Positions 23,865 through 38,500 of a stretch of 64,000 nt of DNA are shown one piece after another. The number at the start of each line of letters is the position of its first letter. The first letter of the stretch is position 1. The notes below the pieces were generated by a model. That model saw only the letters and a program-made list of their open reading frames with translations, was not told where the DNA came from and did not search any database. The position numbers and the translations under genes are program-made. This DNA comes from Quillaja saponaria (Eukaryota > Streptophyta > Magnoliopsida > Fabales > Quillajaceae), in NCBI GenBank assembly GCA_029379385.1, contig CM055607.1:37197235-37261234 (forward strand), written 5' to 3'.

Positions 23865-25486
23865 TATATAAAAGTGGTTTAATGACAATTTTTTTTTTTA
23901 TTTCTTAAATATTTTACTGAGTTTGTACTACTATATAAATAACATTTAGTTGTTATAATAATAGTTTATATATATTTTACTATTAAAAAAAGTGTATTTT
24001 TTATTTTATTATAATATTATTTTCTTAATTCTTTTTACTATGTGAATAATTAAAGGAAAAAATTTATAAATTTATATTGTGAATTTCGTTTTTAATTATA
24101 TTTATTTGTTTAATTCTATTAACAATAAGTTAACTTTAGTTATTATTTCATAATATTAAATTATTGTGATTCAAACATTTATTTTTTTCTAAGTCTTTCT
24201 ATTTTAATACTAATATATTATAATTCTTTTTTACTATTATTTTTTCCTCTAATTATGAATGAAAAAAATAATATTAAGAGTATAGTTTTTATAATTAAAA
24301 TATTAATTTTTAATTATTTTTTTATCTTAAGAATTAAAGATTTTTTTTTATAAATTTCTGTTATGAATTTAATTTTTAATTAGATTTACATATTTATTTA
24401 ATTACATAAACATAAAATAATATATTTTATTAAATGTAATTTTTTTTAATATTTAAATGAATTCTCCTTCAAAATATATATATTATAAATGCAATTCACA
24501 TGCATGATATTTATAAACCACTTGGCAACTCTTTATTAGTCTATTATGTCATTTTTATTAGTCCATTCAATCCAACAATTTTCAAAGTGAAGAGAATGAA
24601 AAGTAATAGAAAAAAATAAAGAAAAAAGAATAACAAAGATGTAAACTATCAATGGACAGCCAAAACTATATTTCTATTATGTATCACAGTTTCGCATTAT
24701 CACTAATTCACTATATTTCCATACCACTTGGTGCAAACAACAATAACCATTTTCCACTCCATAAATCATTTTTCCCTTCCAATTTTTGTGCTGTCTCTTC
24801 CTTTGGCACTTTCTATTTTCCGAGATATCTTTGTTGTTGATATGCCACGACTTGAAATTTCCAAAAAAGAATACAGAAGATGATGAAGGATGCTGGATAG
24901 GATGACCCCAGGCAACGGAAGTAGGTGAGAGCGCCGATGAGTTGAGGTTGCATATCCAGTTGATGGGACCAGCAAGGGGCAAAGGAGGCAATAAAATCAT
25001 ATCTGTATTCAAACCCAGCACCCTATCTAAGACTAAATAATCTTGTTTGAACAAGGTACAACAGTCCCTCTTAGATTTTGCAATCTTATCCCATGTACCA
25101 AATATTTGAGTAGACCAAATAAGATATTTTAGTCTTATCTAATCTACAAATACAACCTAACTGTAATGCATGTTACCCACAATAATAAAAAAAGAAAGAA
25201 AAAAGAACTTTATAATTGTACATAATAGTATCATTATCCCTTGAAAAAATAGAAAAAGGATCAAGCTCATATTATCCCCTGAAGCTAGTACACTCAAAAT
25301 ACATAATTCTTTGTGAAAATAAATAGTTTATACTTTTTATTAACATCATGATTAACTAAAAAATAAATAAAAATCTGCAAGGAACTTCCCTAGTTCTCTT
25401 ACTAATTACATATATTATGGTTTGTATATATCGATAACTCCAATAGTAGATGAGTTAGGAGTATAAGTCACCTAGTACATACATGA
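23865..25486. other. A/T-rich spacer downstream of PGLP1
   Basis: 23,865-24,650 is extremely A/T-rich without features. 24,650-25,060 is less so and holds a 125-codon frame on the minus strand (24,677-25,054) that I do not recognise and do not accept as a gene. From about 25,060 to 25,486 lies the likely 3' UTR and flank of PGLP1. Confidence 0.45.
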
Positions 25487-28400
25487 TCAAACAGTTGCAG
25501 CTTTGATGGAAAGAAAGTCTGAAATTTTGTTTGTATAGAAATCCGGTTGTATGGAGTTTTGAGGACTCTGAAGCATTGCCAAGGAGGTGACACCTATTTA
25601 TAGAGTATTCAGATCATCAGAGAGAAGGGGATATTAATATTACATACACGACAACATGGATTTAAGCATTAAGATATAGTATAAGATTCGTTAATCACTG
25701 CAAAACAAACAAAAATACAGCTCATTAATCACAGAGATAAATCAAATAATTAATTACCTGAGAGAACAAGAAGAGTTTTGCAGCCGCCATTTTGTCCAAA
25801 CAAAATATCTGTGTCCAATCTGTCCCCAACCATACATATTTGTGACTTGAGGATGCCAAATCTGTTTGATAAAATTCCCGAGACTAAAATATGAGACTGG
25901 CTTGCTGACATCACTAATATGTTTAGAAATCTTAATCTAATGGTTAACATGTTAGAGATTCTGATGGAACACAGGTCAACACTGCATTCATGCTGCTTCT
26001 TGTGTTGCCAAAGTAATGTGACATGCAAATATATTGCAAAAATATTAATATAGATATTATTTCGAAATTGCATCCAGAAATGTAGATGGTATTTCATGCC
26101 ATCTTCTTTGTTAACTAATTTTTTTTTTCTTTTTTGTTTTTGGCATATACTTAATGTTTTTAATAGAGCATAATTGAAACTCTAGTTACTATCTTCCCGT
26201 TGCTGCACAGCTACTTAGCTAATTCAGTAATCACCAGAAGCAAGCAATCAGTTTACTTTTCTTCAATACTTACAAAGTAAGTGCTCAGTAAGCTACCTAA
26301 AAAATCATTTTCAATTGTTGTAATGTATTATTATCTTTACTTTAACACTGCAATGAATATGTGGTGCTGCATGTTTGACTGGTAACTCTCATTTATTACA
26401 TTTTCTTGTTCCAACATGAGCCTAGTCAATTGTTATCTAACCGCAAACTGCTAAGTTTTCCTAGCTTAGCATGAGGTACCAATAATTACCAAGCATGAAC
26501 TTCACCATGAATGCAGCAATTGGGCATACATTAGCAATTGCCTCGGCATACCAAAAATGAACTGTAAAAAATGTGCTATATGTTCAAGTCAGAGGCTCAG
26601 ACAACTTATGCTATTTAAAGTTAATAAAGCTTTTAAAAATAATAAGGCATTTGAAAGCTGTACTCGTTAGCTAAGTAGTCCATCATAAAAGTTGAGGGCT
26701 TTCCCACAACTAGTGGCTCACGTTGGGTGGATCCGCTAATAGCACCAACCATAGATCCGCCACCTGAAAATAAATACAGATTATATTGGCTATTGACTGC
26801 AAATCGTTGATAATGTGAAAGAAGCACTGGAATATAAACTTTCCAAGATTGAGTACCCAAATTTTAAAAAGAATACCAAGCAACTCCGTAAATACGTTTG
26901 CGTAGGTTATTTAAGATAATACGGATCATCTACCCATTTAAAGTTTCTATTGGATAGAGGATTCAAGATAAAGCTTAAAACATCACATTCAATTGTATTT
27001 CCACAACACTTAGCTTGTTTGGAACTACATTATTGGTTAATCAAAAGGTTACATAATTTAGAACATAATGTCATAAAACACATTTTGTAAGAAAATGAGA
27101 GGGGACGAACCTGCCCATTCCTGAGCATCAGTTAGATGAGTCACGGCATCTCGATTTGTAGCGATGAAAAGACAACCAGGGTTTTCACATATACACAGTG
27201 TTCCATACCTTCATCAATAAAGAAAAAGAACAATAACCCAGACCAGATAGACAACGGCTCCATCTTATAAAAAACGAGGCCAGATGTAGAAAGAGAGTTG
27301 TGGCCATTGCTATGCACAAAGATTTAGTGCTGCTTCTGGTTATCATGGTAGGCTGGATTAGGGATCTTCTAGTGTCATGGAAGTAATGAGTGCTCCCAAC
27401 AATGTAAATCCAAGTATTCAAAATATTTTTAAGACTTGTAAAACATTTTCAGAGTTACTGGAAGAGAGAGAGCAAGAAAATGTTATTTTGCTTATGTACA
27501 AGTTCTAACGAGAATGCTTGCTTTCTATGTGGGACCAAACTCCCTCCATTATTAGCATGTTTATAGGGCTACTGACAGAAACTATGACTGCTAAATGCTT
27601 CAATGGAAAGGTAAAAAAGAATTGTGTATGCATGCTTGAAGTATTCAGGATCTTACTGGATTTTGTAGTAGTTGAAATAGCGATCGAATCCAACAACAAC
27701 AGCACCGACCTAATTAACAGCAAGGAAACTTCATTAATAGGAACTAGAGATAATATCATTTTTATACAATCAACCTCATGTTTAAGAAATTAGTAGATAT
27801 AAAATTTTTGCAAGTGTTGACAGACGGTTTTTTTGTCTTTTTTAATAGTAAGATACTGAGCTAAACTCAAATGAAAATAGTGATCATAAGAACTTCAGAA
27901 GTGAGAGCAGAAGTCCATACATCCTTATCATGTTCCATCAGAAACCCAGGCTTTAGCTCTATCTTTTTCCCACTATCTTCCTGAAAAAACAACACACGAG
28001 AGAGATGGAGGAGGGAGGGAGGGAAAGAGAGAGAGAGAGTTACTATATACAAAACCTCAATGTCATCAACTTACATTTTCCCCAACAAAACTGTTAAGTA
28101 CTTCAGCAGCAACTATGGCAAAATCATACATATCAGAAAATGATGTGATCCCTAACATATGTAACCCTAATAGCTGACAGTTTTGCCTTCTACAAGAATT
28201 TACAAGATTCTGACTAACAACCTGTCCAGTAGATAGTCGGTTGTTTTTTATAGGAAGATTTTAGATGCTTCTCCTATTGCTAAATAAGGTTGTCAAGGAT
28301 ATTAGGTGGTATTCCACAAAAGATCTTGTCCATAAGTTTGAGAAAGCTTATGATTGCATTAATTAGGGTTTTCCAAATAAAGTCATGGAGCCGAAGGATT

Positions 28401-31400
28401 TTAGTCCTTGTTGGAGGAAATAGATTGGTGGCGTTTGTCTTCTGTGGAGTTTCATTTATTGTTAATGGGAAACCTCAGAACTAGTTGAAGGACTGTAAGG
28501 TTGTGCAAGGTGGTTCTTTGTCCCATTTTTACTTTAGCTTTGGTGGTTGATGTTCTGACTGGGATGGTTAGTAGACGCAGGATCTTATTCCAGGCTTAAG
28601 AGTGGAATTTGCTAATGCTGTGTTTCTCACTTGTTGCTAACAACACAATTTTATTCCTTGTTGATGATTGCGGGAGTTGTTCTCTACCTGCATGAGCTAG
28701 GAAATTGGACCTAAAATACATATTTACTTAACTTTTTCATATGACTATGGGTCTCAATATCTACACAAAGTCAAGAAAGCTCTTTGCCTTATATGTGTCT
28801 ATGTTTCCAGCAGGTGCCACCAGTCCTCTTTTTCCAAACTTCCTTCCAAGAGTCAATTGCAAGCTGAATAGATTGTTTGTGTTTGATGATCATATTGTTG
28901 GTTCTTCACATGGGGATATAAAAATTACCTTGTTAGAGATGCTACCAACAAATGAATGCACCTTCTAAGTATTCAGATGCGAGTTTTCATGACCACGGGA
29001 AAATTGAGGGAGACTGTTGGTACTTGAAAAATAAGGACTTAGATGTTATGAATTTGGTCAATAATGTTACAGCTTACTCAAGGTTTATATTTGGAGATTT
29101 TATGCAAGTAAAAAGGGTAGTTATTTTAGGATAGTACTTTCCTACTTGATTTGGATATCTTTAAGGATTAGTCTACCTGTTAGGTTCAAAATTTTCTCTT
29201 GGTTGTTTAAAAAACTAAGATTGTAAATTTTTTTTTTCTCGGACATGATGTTAGTATTGAATAAAATTATCCAATTCCAGTCTTTCTCCCTCTAGAACTC
29301 TTACTTCTTGCAATGATGAGATCATCGTAACAAATATATATCCTATTTACTCAGGAAATGGTAAAAAAAGAAGGAAAAAAAAAAAAAAAAAAGGTCCCCA
29401 ACTGTGCATCAAGAGTTGACTGGACACATTCTGAGATAATGTTGCAAGGCTTCAAAGATCATGTAGCACAAGTAGTGAAACTCATGCAGAAAGGTAAATA
29501 TCACATACTGGTCCACCAAGGTATTGATATCCAGCTAGCTCCAGCTCCTTCAAGATGCCATCCTCTCCAATGACATAAACCTAATTCATGCTCAAGCTCA
29601 ACTATAAGCCATTTATTCTTAAAGTTATACACTAGTTAATGAATAAGTTAAGATTGTCTACAAATTAAAATACAAGTATTTAATAACAAGACTGATAATG
29701 TTCTGTAGTAATACCAAAGAGAACCAACTGCATGTTAACCTTAGCAAGCATTTAGAAGCACAGAACTGGGGAGGGGACTAAGAAATAGATCACTATATTA
29801 TGAGAGTTTAAACTAAGAATTTATAACACAAGACTACAAATATAAGACTGAAAGATGAAGAAGCTGAAATAAGCCAACGAGAGAATATACATAGCAGGAA
29901 ATTGTATTTTGAGAAATTATCATATGCTATTATAATATTATCACAAAGGATGGATTTGCATTTTCATCTAGGACAGAACTACCGTCCATATGAGTTGTTG
30001 CACTCTTTCTTGTTCAATGCATTATCTCATGCATGAAATTATTGGACCCCAATTTTGTAATTCTGCTTCTAATTCATCAGAAAATTGACATGATATCATG
30101 GTTGTAATGTGGTGGACAATTTAAGAAAGCTATAAATTACAACACATACTACCTTTTTATCATTCGGAAAGTTTATAGACTTCAAATATGCAGCAGCTGC
30201 AAAAGATGATGCAAAAATCTCCTCCTAAAGCAATTGAATAGTTAGAAGGTGCAGTGGGCAATCTTTATGCAAATAAAGAAACAAAAGAACAGAAGGCGTG
30301 AGCTAACCTCACTGACATTCAGACCAAGTGTTTCAAACTTCTTCCCGTATTGTTTCCTAGACTTTGTTGAGTTGTTGGTGACAAAAACTAATCTCTTTCC
30401 CTGAAGAAAAAGATCAATAATAGTCTGATATCCAAAGAAAAAATAGTGCATTTGCCTCTTAAAAGTTGTTCCCAGAATTCCAATCTTCAATTTATATGTA
30501 ATTTCTTCTGATTTTGAATCTGAAATCATTCTAATGTGAATAACATAAAAAGTGACAAAATGACAAAATGAATCTAAGAAATAGTAAATTTTATTTTCAT
30601 GCATGCAATTAAATGCCAACATACCTTTGACCGAAGCATATCAAGAGTTTCAGGGACTCCATCGATTAAGCTATCTCCTTTCCAGATAACTCCTGTCAAT
30701 TTGTTTGAAAATGGAAATACGAAAAATGAGCATTCGGAACCATCCAGAAATAGCTTCATGCCTTGATCTCCATGAGGAGTCCAAAGTTATTGATATCGTT
30801 TTATTTGATAGATTAATTGGTTCATTACTACTAATACTGTTCAGTTTGGATTCCAAGGAAACTGAAGGGAGCCCCAAACCTCCTTAACCATAAAAGATTA
30901 TAAGAAAGGAGTTCAGTTCCACTTAATATTTAGGATTAGAGATTTAACAAGGACAAGCGTGCCAGAACTTCCCCTCCCCCTTCCTCAATATTCACTATAA
31001 TTGTCCAATGGGCCATATGTCACATCAAAAAGTTTTTTTTTTTTTTCCTACCCAACTTATATCATCCTAGCAGTTGTACTAAAGGAGCTACAGCATTTTA
31101 TATTTAGCTTGTCAATGCAAAATAAACTGATACACAGAAACCCAAGTTGCATGTGAAAAAAAATTAACGGAAGCAATGTCTTCGTATTCCATACAAAGAT
31201 AAAGCTCGATAAAGAGTCAAAATAATAAGATATCTCACCGTCGCAGTCGAAGATGAAGGTCTCAACAGAGTCAATAAGCTCGTCGACATTCTTAAGGGGC
31301 TGCGCTAATGCCCTGGTTGTGAAAGTCTGCATTCCAGGTCGATTAGAATTGTATTTTCTGTTCCGTTTGAAACTAGGGGAACTGGATAAAGCGTTTGGGG

Positions 31401-31548
31401 TAGTGAAGGCGAGGTTCCTGAGGCCTAAGAATTTGGAATTTTTGCGACTCGACTGGAAACAAAATCGAGGAGAAATAGAGAGCGTAGATACAGCATCAGT
31501 GACTGAAACGCATGATGAGAACGTGGCTGAGGTTGTTCTGCTCAACAT
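25487..31548 (-). CDS. PGLP1: Phosphoglycolate phosphatase, chloroplastic (PGLP1)
   Basis: HAD-superfamily phosphatase converting 2-phosphoglycolate, made by Rubisco oxygenation, to glycolate in the chloroplast stroma: the first step of photorespiration. Coding exons: 31548-31239, 30692-30625, 30400-30308, 30224-30153, 29580-29509, 27980-27921, 27709-27657, 27208-27111, 26763-26664, 25861-25758 and 25593-25487. All borders are GT-AG and the sum of 1,137 nt is in frame, giving 378 residues, close to the Arabidopsis protein. The first 80 or so residues are rich in Ser, Thr and Arg with few acids, as in a transit peptide. HAD motif I is FDCDGVIW (about 101-108), motif II VFVTNNST with Thr near 134, motif III Lys in GKPST near 297 and motif IV MVGDRLDTD (about 319-327). 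The ending DFLSIKAATV is normal for the family. Intron 5 (27,981-29,508) contains LINE-like debris. It is divergent from FAS1 with about 1 kb between start codons. It appears fully intact. Confidence 0.95.
28290..29220 (+). mobile_element. Decayed LINE reverse transcriptase relic in PGLP1 intron 5
   Basis: In shifting plus-strand frames the sequence gives LINE reverse-transcriptase-like pieces: FEKAYDCIN then NKVMEPKDFSPCWRK (about 28,330-28,410), VNGKPQN (28,465-28,484), FTLALVVDVLTG (28,528-28,562), and near the end VRFKIFSWLFKKLR (about 29,180-29,220). Many stops and frameshifts separate them. The order fits a LINE of the type found in intact plant copies, different from the shorter family at 2,901-3,271. 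Ends and target duplication were not found. The middle part is uncertain. Confidence 0.55.
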
Positions 31549-32579
31549 CTCTTCCTTTTCTCTTTCAAATCTTCTGTGGCTCCGCTCCTACTGTTTGAGG
31601 CAATTTACACTTTTGAACTGTCCAATTGGAGAGCCGTGGTTGGAGTCATCGAGTGGACGAGTAAAATGATATTTTTTTTTTCTTTTAATCTAAACGGTAG
31701 CAGGAAACTTTATAAATAATGTCAAAAATAATTTTTAGACTAGTGTAAACAAATTTTAATTAAGGCCAAATATTCGAATCTTGAATTGTTTTATTTTTTT
31801 TAGAGAATCAATAATCGTATTTTCTTTCAAATCTTTAGAGTATTAGTCTTACAATACAATTATGTGAGAATCAACTCTAAAATTGATAATAATAAAATAT
31901 TTATTTTTAAAAAAATTTAATTATTTTATTTAGAGTTGTGGGGATAACTTTAAAGTATTTTTCTTTTATGTTAAATAAAATTATATGTTTTTAGATTAAA
32001 TTAAACATTGAATTCTTGTAGTTTATATTAAAATTTACTTTGTAGTTATAATTAAAAATTTGCAGTCGAATTGTAATAATTTTAAAATCAGTTAATTTTA
32101 GTTATTGTCATCACATCACGTTTTAAGTAAATTAGCGGAAGATAAATACAAACTGACATGAGAAGAGACAAATATAAACTGAGATGGACTCAACATTCCT
32201 TTTCCTTTTATTTCTACCCACTGGGCCCGGCACAGGAATGTACGGTCCAGAGAACTAGCCACCGTAAACGTTTTCAGAAGTGCATTAGGAAAATTGGAGC
32301 GAAAATGTGGCGCCCAAATTTGAGTGCAAAACATAAATGTGTATACAATGAGAAAATTGGAATACTGACTATATAATGTATTGTCATCGTTACAGATGCC
32401 CCTATTTTGAAAAGCATGCTCGATATCACCGACTTGTGGAAGAGTCTCATAGTTAGGGTTTAATCTCTGTTCACCGGAGACAGGTTTATGATATACCTGG
32501 TCTTCATATTTTAGATTTAGGGATTTCTGTTTTTGTTTCATTTTCATTTGCTTGTTTCGAGGGCCCAGGGAGCTGGGAA
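31549..32579. promoter_or_regulatory. Divergent intergenic region PGLP1 / FAS1
   Basis: This stretch separates the start codons of minus-strand PGLP1 and plus-strand FAS1. 31,549-31,660 is less A/T-rich and probably holds the PGLP1 leader. 31,680-32,110 is A/T-rich without features. 32,160-32,579 should hold the FAS1 promoter and leader, with a TATA candidate at 32,369-32,378. Confidence 0.45.
32369..32378 (+). promoter_or_regulatory. Candidate TATA box for FAS1
   Basis: CTATATAATG lies about 210 bp before the FAS1 start codon, a plausible position for a leader of roughly 180 nt. It is a motif match only. Confidence 0.3.
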
Positions 32580-35500
32580 ATGGTAGATGCAGGGATAATC
32601 GACGTTGACGGTGGCCAAAAAATGAACGGTCAAAATCGGGCTAGAAAGACCCAGAAGCGTAAGAGGGTTTCTTTCTTGCAGGAAAATTTGTGCAGTGAGG
32701 AGAAAGAAGCCCAAATTGAAGCTTTTTGCAAACAGCTTGATGGATTGTTTGAGTATTATAAGGAGGTCATGTATCAGAAAGTGGCTTTGGATATGAATGA
32801 TTGCGTTTCAATGCAATGCTGTCATTGCTGGTCTGATGGAGGACAAGCGAGCTTCCTTTGTCGAGGCTTGTCTCTGAGATATTCGACAAGTTGAACAAGA
32901 TAGGAAATGGGGCTGTGCTCGAGCCTTTGACATTGGCATCCGTGAAAACTAGTGTGCTTTCCATTGGACAGAGGTTGATGTATGGGGCGCCTAATGCTGA
33001 TGCAGATGTTTTGGAGGATGATTCTGAATCTTGTCTCTGGTGTTGGGAGGTGATGTTTCTGTCCAGCTCGTACATACTTATTTTTCTTTTAAAGAAATTA
33101 TAAATTTTGTTTTTGTTTGTGCTACTTCTCGTGTATTGCTCAATTGTTTTTATCTGCAATCATGGTTTGATTGATAGATATTCCTTCCTTAATTGCAACT
33201 TACCTGCAATCAACTTGTGCTACATTTAACCTCTATCATGTTACAGTTGCTTGTGCTTATTGGATATCTTAATGATCTGGCCTTTGTTTTGAAATGCTGG
33301 ACTAAAATAGCACTCTCTCTTACTGGAAGTCCTTGTGGAGAATACCATATTCCTTTGTGAGCTGCATAAGTTCACTCCATGGTTTTAATATAGCTTATCT
33401 ATTGAACACCTTTCTTTTTAATGTAGACACGTGATGTGAAATTGATTCCAGAGTCTGTGAGAGGACTTATCAGTGTTCGGCGCATTTGTCGAAAAATGAT
33501 CCATGAAAGAATTATCGCTGTCTCTGGTAAATTTATGCTTACTTTGTATACATGGATGGATGGTTATACTTGGATCTTCTTGTTGTCCTTCTAGAATGTT
33601 TCACTGTAATTTTACTATTTTGTTTCAACCCGAGTTCATGTTGGTTTCCTTATCATTAAGAATTGCATACATAAACATCAATGGCTTAGTGTATTATAAA
33701 TTCAGTGACTGGTATATGATTGGAACTTGGCATTGCTCTTGAAGCACAACAGGGTACAAGAGAGTTGATGGACATTTTAGGTATTATTGTCACTGGCTTC
33801 TGTAACAAGTATGTTATTTTCAGTTCCTGGAGAAGTCAAGTCAACTTTAAGCTACTCTAGTAATCGCCAGTCATGCTTTACCCAAAGCAAGTATCATTTT
33901 GTTTATGTTTCTGTATATGTGAACGATAGAGAGAAGACTTTACCAATCTTGTCTTAGTGTAATTCTAATGAGTTATAATATTTTTATTTGTTTTATATGT
34001 TTGATAAGTGTCGAGAGCTTTTTACAGGTTAGTTTTTCTGAGATGCCATGTTGAAATAAAAGTTTGTGGGAGTCTTTTTCTTGCCTTACACATGAAGTAG
34101 TGTTTCAACTTGTGTCTTGTTTTAGCAATTATAGCGGCATTACAGAAGTCAGAGACTGACCAGAATTACAAACATGACCTGATAAAGGCATCTGCAAAAC
34201 TTGGTAAAGCTTCTACTGAGGAAGATATCCGCTTAAAAGTGAATCACTTGTTAGCGAAGAACATTGCAAACATGTATGTATCCGCTGTATCCCTATACTG
34301 TCTTTAGTGTTTATATTTTGTAGCATTTTTTTTTTCTAACTTAAAATTGTAGGGCTGGGAAGAAATCAAAACGAGAAGAGAAAATGCTAATCAAACAGTT
34401 GGAGAGAAATAAAAGAGAATCTGAGAAAGAGAAAAAAAAAATGGATCATGAACTGCAAAAGGAACAATTGCAAGCTGTAAGTGCAAATTTTTGGCTGTGT
34501 TTTTTGTTGTGCTAGTTATAGTTGCATTTGTTTTCTCACATATTGGTATGTATGCTCCAACGAGAGATGGGCACTGGATATTTCATATAATTGCATGGTT
34601 TCACCTTGATGGTTAGACCAGCTAAATTAGAAAGATGAAAGTGAAAATAGATGGCTGGATATACAATTTAAAAAAAAGGTTGAATATTTTATATAGGAAT
34701 GTGAATAAGTTGATCCATGTTAAACAAACAAGTTGATCATTAAATATAACCTTATCGTTCTAGTTATTCATAGTAGAGGAACTTTTTGTTCTTCATTTAC
34801 TGAAGTTTGATGCCCTTTTCAACTATTGATGTGTGTGTGTATATATATATATATATATTATACACCTGCCCCATAGGACTCATTCCTCAATCAACTTTTT
34901 AATCTTACAGGAAAAGCATCTGAAACTTCTGAAAGGGGTGGTGGAAAAAGATGAGATGTGCAGTGAAAAGGAAGTCTCTGAAATGAGGAAACAGCAAAGG
35001 AAGCAGCAAGAGGAAGCTGAAAAGAATCAAAGACGTTGTGAGAAAGAAGCTGCAGAATTGAAAAGGAAACTATCTTTACAAAAGCAAGTATCAATGATGG
35101 AGCGTTTTATTAAAAAAAGCAAAGCCAGTCCTTCATGTGAGCATGACCGATTGTCAACTAAAGCAGCTTCATCTGATTCCTCAAACAAAAAGAGTGAGCA
35201 TGTGCCTAAGGCAGTGACTCTGTCAATGGACTGTGCTCTTGCATCAAGTAATGAGATCAACTGGTGGGAATATTTGGAAGTAAGTTTCTTATACAGTAAA
35301 GTGTTACTTTTGTACCTATGCTGTTGGCATAATTGATAACTCTGAGTTTCAGGTCACACTTGTCTTCGTGGTGCTATATAGGTCAATCAATCCGCTCAAA
35401 CAGAAGACATCATTGGGGTTTATGCCAGAAGCCTAGAACTGTAACTTATAAGGAACTTAAGCTCACATGCAATAGAGAGCTAGCTTGTGATAATGACTTG

Positions 35501-38500
35501 AGCTTAGAGAAGCTAGTAGATGGATGGGAAGAACGTTTTGCTGGCAATAGATCATGCCCCAGCAATGGAGACAGTTTTCTTGATTTCAAAAAGTGCAACT
35601 GGGCGAAGCAGTTGTTTCAATTTGATAAGAGCCATAGACCTGCATTTTATGGTATATGGCCCAAGAAAAGGTTAGTTCTTGCTTTATGAGTAGGTTTGAT
35701 TTTTATTACACTCTACTTGGCATATTTTATATAAAAGTTGCTATTATAGTTGTCTTTGTTATAGGTATTGTATGCCTATTTATTATTTCAGAGCTAAGAT
35801 AAGTGTGAACCATGGTTTGCATCTTTTAAATGCATGTCCTTCCCACACTCATTTCGTTATGGTGGATGCAATCATGAGAAAGTGGCTGGTGACCAGTAAG
35901 ATAAAAGGAGATTTTTCTAAAACTATTTTTTGGCTTTCTCATTTATGTAGTAGACCTGATATCTTTCAATAAAAAGTTGGTCTGATAGATATAGTGTGAG
36001 CCAATAAAAAACTGAGCACATCGTATTTTGAAACTTAGTGCGTAAGTGTCTTACATGCTGTAAAGTTCATTAAATGACTTTTTTTGTTGTATTTTTATTA
36101 ATTATTATTGTCACTGCCTTAAACACAATACTGGAAATGACAGTTACTCATCAACGTTAATTTCTTTTTTTTAAATATATGATACTTGAATGTTTAGGGT
36201 TTGCCTGAAGGGGAAATAGGAGTGTTAGAATCTAGATGTCTTCACTGCATTTTCTTGGATTTTGTTCTGTTTATCTTTGTTTGATTCATATTTCCAGTCA
36301 TGTTGTTGGGCCATGCCACCCCTTTATGAAGGATCCAGGCCTGGATTATGACATCGATAGTGATGAGGAATGGGAGGAGGTATTCCAAAATTTGCTATTC
36401 AATTATGCTAGTATATAGCAAATGTTGTTGGTACCAACATCCTTAATTGTCCAGGAGGATCCTGGTGAAAGCCTCTCAGATTGTGATAAAGATGAAGATG
36501 AAAGTTTAGAAGGATGTTCAAAGTCCAATGATGATGATGAAAGTGAAGATGGCTTTCTCGTGCCAGATGGATATCTGTCAGAAAATGAGGTAAGTTTGAT
36601 ATTTGATAGTAGAGAAGCTGCATCTATGGCTGGAAAAAATTGTCAAAAAGGAAATTGCTTGCATTCTAATGTTTCTCTCTTCTAATAATCAAAAGTTGAT
36701 TTTTTCTTTTCCTGTTTTTGTATATAAATCATGAAGATCATTTCATCTTCCATGCTAACGGACTATCGTCAAATTCTAATCATGAGAACAATCCATGCTA
36801 GCAACATGAATATTTGATTGTCCATTCAGTTTTAAAGCCACTTTGAAGAACTAATTTCAGAAACTTGTTTACCCCTGCCTCCCCTTGTCATGCAGGGAGT
36901 ACAAGTAGACAGAATGGAAATGGATACTAAAATTGAGGATGACCTTCGCAAAAGGTCCCATGTCTTCAAAGAAAAGATAGAGAGTGAGGAGTTCTGTGCA
37001 TTATTACGATGTCAAAAATATCTAAACAATTTGACAAAGCATGCTTTACGAAAAAACCAACCCTTGATTATATCAAATTTGATGCATAACAAGTCCTCTC
37101 TCTTGTTGGCTAAAAATCTTAGTGGTACCGTTAAGCTTGAGCAGATGTGCTTGGAAGCTTTGAGTATGTGTGGAATCCCTGGTGGCTCACCTGTAGAGAT
37201 ATCTAAAAATAACACACAAGACAATAAACAAGAAGCTTTTCTTTCCTGTGTCAAAGCCAGTGCAGTTCCAATCTCACATGTCACTGCTATACCAGAGTCA
37301 AATCTTCCTGCAATTGTAAGTCATGCTCATTGCATCTTATTTCTTGTGTTAAATGACCTTTGTGGGATGTTTTATGAATATTGCTTGGTAAATTGGATTG
37401 ATACTGTAGTCAAAATCTTGGAAGCTAGTGGTACTTTTCTGAGAAGGTGAATTGAGAAGCCTAGATGATATTAAATATGAATGAGAAGACTGAGGCAGTT
37501 TGTTAGGAGCTGTTGTAATTGGTATTTATTATGAGAAAATAGATTAGTTATATTTCTAGTAGGATTGGTTTCCAGAGGTGAATTGAATTGGAAAGGTCAA
37601 AGGTTTTTCAAATAGTTAATTGAATTTGCAGCTGATCTTATGGTATATAAGGAGCAACTAACTTTACTGATTTTCCAGGTGTCTGCTATCCAGACATGCT
37701 CCCTAGGGCAGAAATAAGGTCTTAGAGTCTTTGCAACAGAAATATCCCAATGTTCCAAAATCTATGATAAGGAATAGTGCGTGAGATATCAGATTTTGTG
37801 GATAATCGTTGGCAGGTATTCTTTAGCAGCATACTTATAATATGAGAATCAGTAAATAAAATTGACGGAACAGATTTATTGGGCAAGCTTCTTGGATTTT
37901 ATAGATATACTATTATTACTCTATTTGTCCCCATCAGGTGTCTGGTACTTCAGCATAAGTAAGCCTACTATGGCTCTTGATGGGTAGATTTGGCTGATTT
38001 GATTGGTATTAAAAGAGTCTGATTGACTATGGTAGGAAGATTGTGATTGGTTTGTTCCATTGTTTGATTTTTATATCAAATAGACATATACAATTACCCG
38101 AGTGCCATCCATTTTTAAGTTGGTATCATCATCTAAGACATGGTGATCTTGGAAAATTCATACGAAGCATTGCCCATGTACGGGCCTAAACACGTGATTC
38201 CCCTTAATCAACCTGCCTTTATTTGTGTCTTTCTCTCGGATGAATCAATTGATTTCATAAATTTTTATTTGATGTGCTAAAGTAATGGTCATTGCTCTCA
38301 TTGGAAAGACTGGTCATTTTCTTTGCTAATTGTTCTATCAATATTATCATGTAGGTGAAGATGTTTTAGATAAGCTTGGGTTGGCAACTTCACCTGGTAT
38401 GCAATTTTCTTGTCTGTAGCAGTTGAACCCAGTGTTAGTTTCTCCAATTAATTGAATTTTTAAATTGGCAGAAAAGGGCCGTAGCAAAAAGTATGGCTGC

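Noticed and set aside
24677..25054. 125-codon minus-strand frame downstream of PGLP1
   Set aside because: No recognisable motif and no neighbouring exons; the overlapping frame at 24,766-24,975 is equally open. It looks like chance.
25750..26097. Separate 115-codon minus-strand gene
   Set aside because: Its end is PGLP1 exon 10 with upstream intron read-through.
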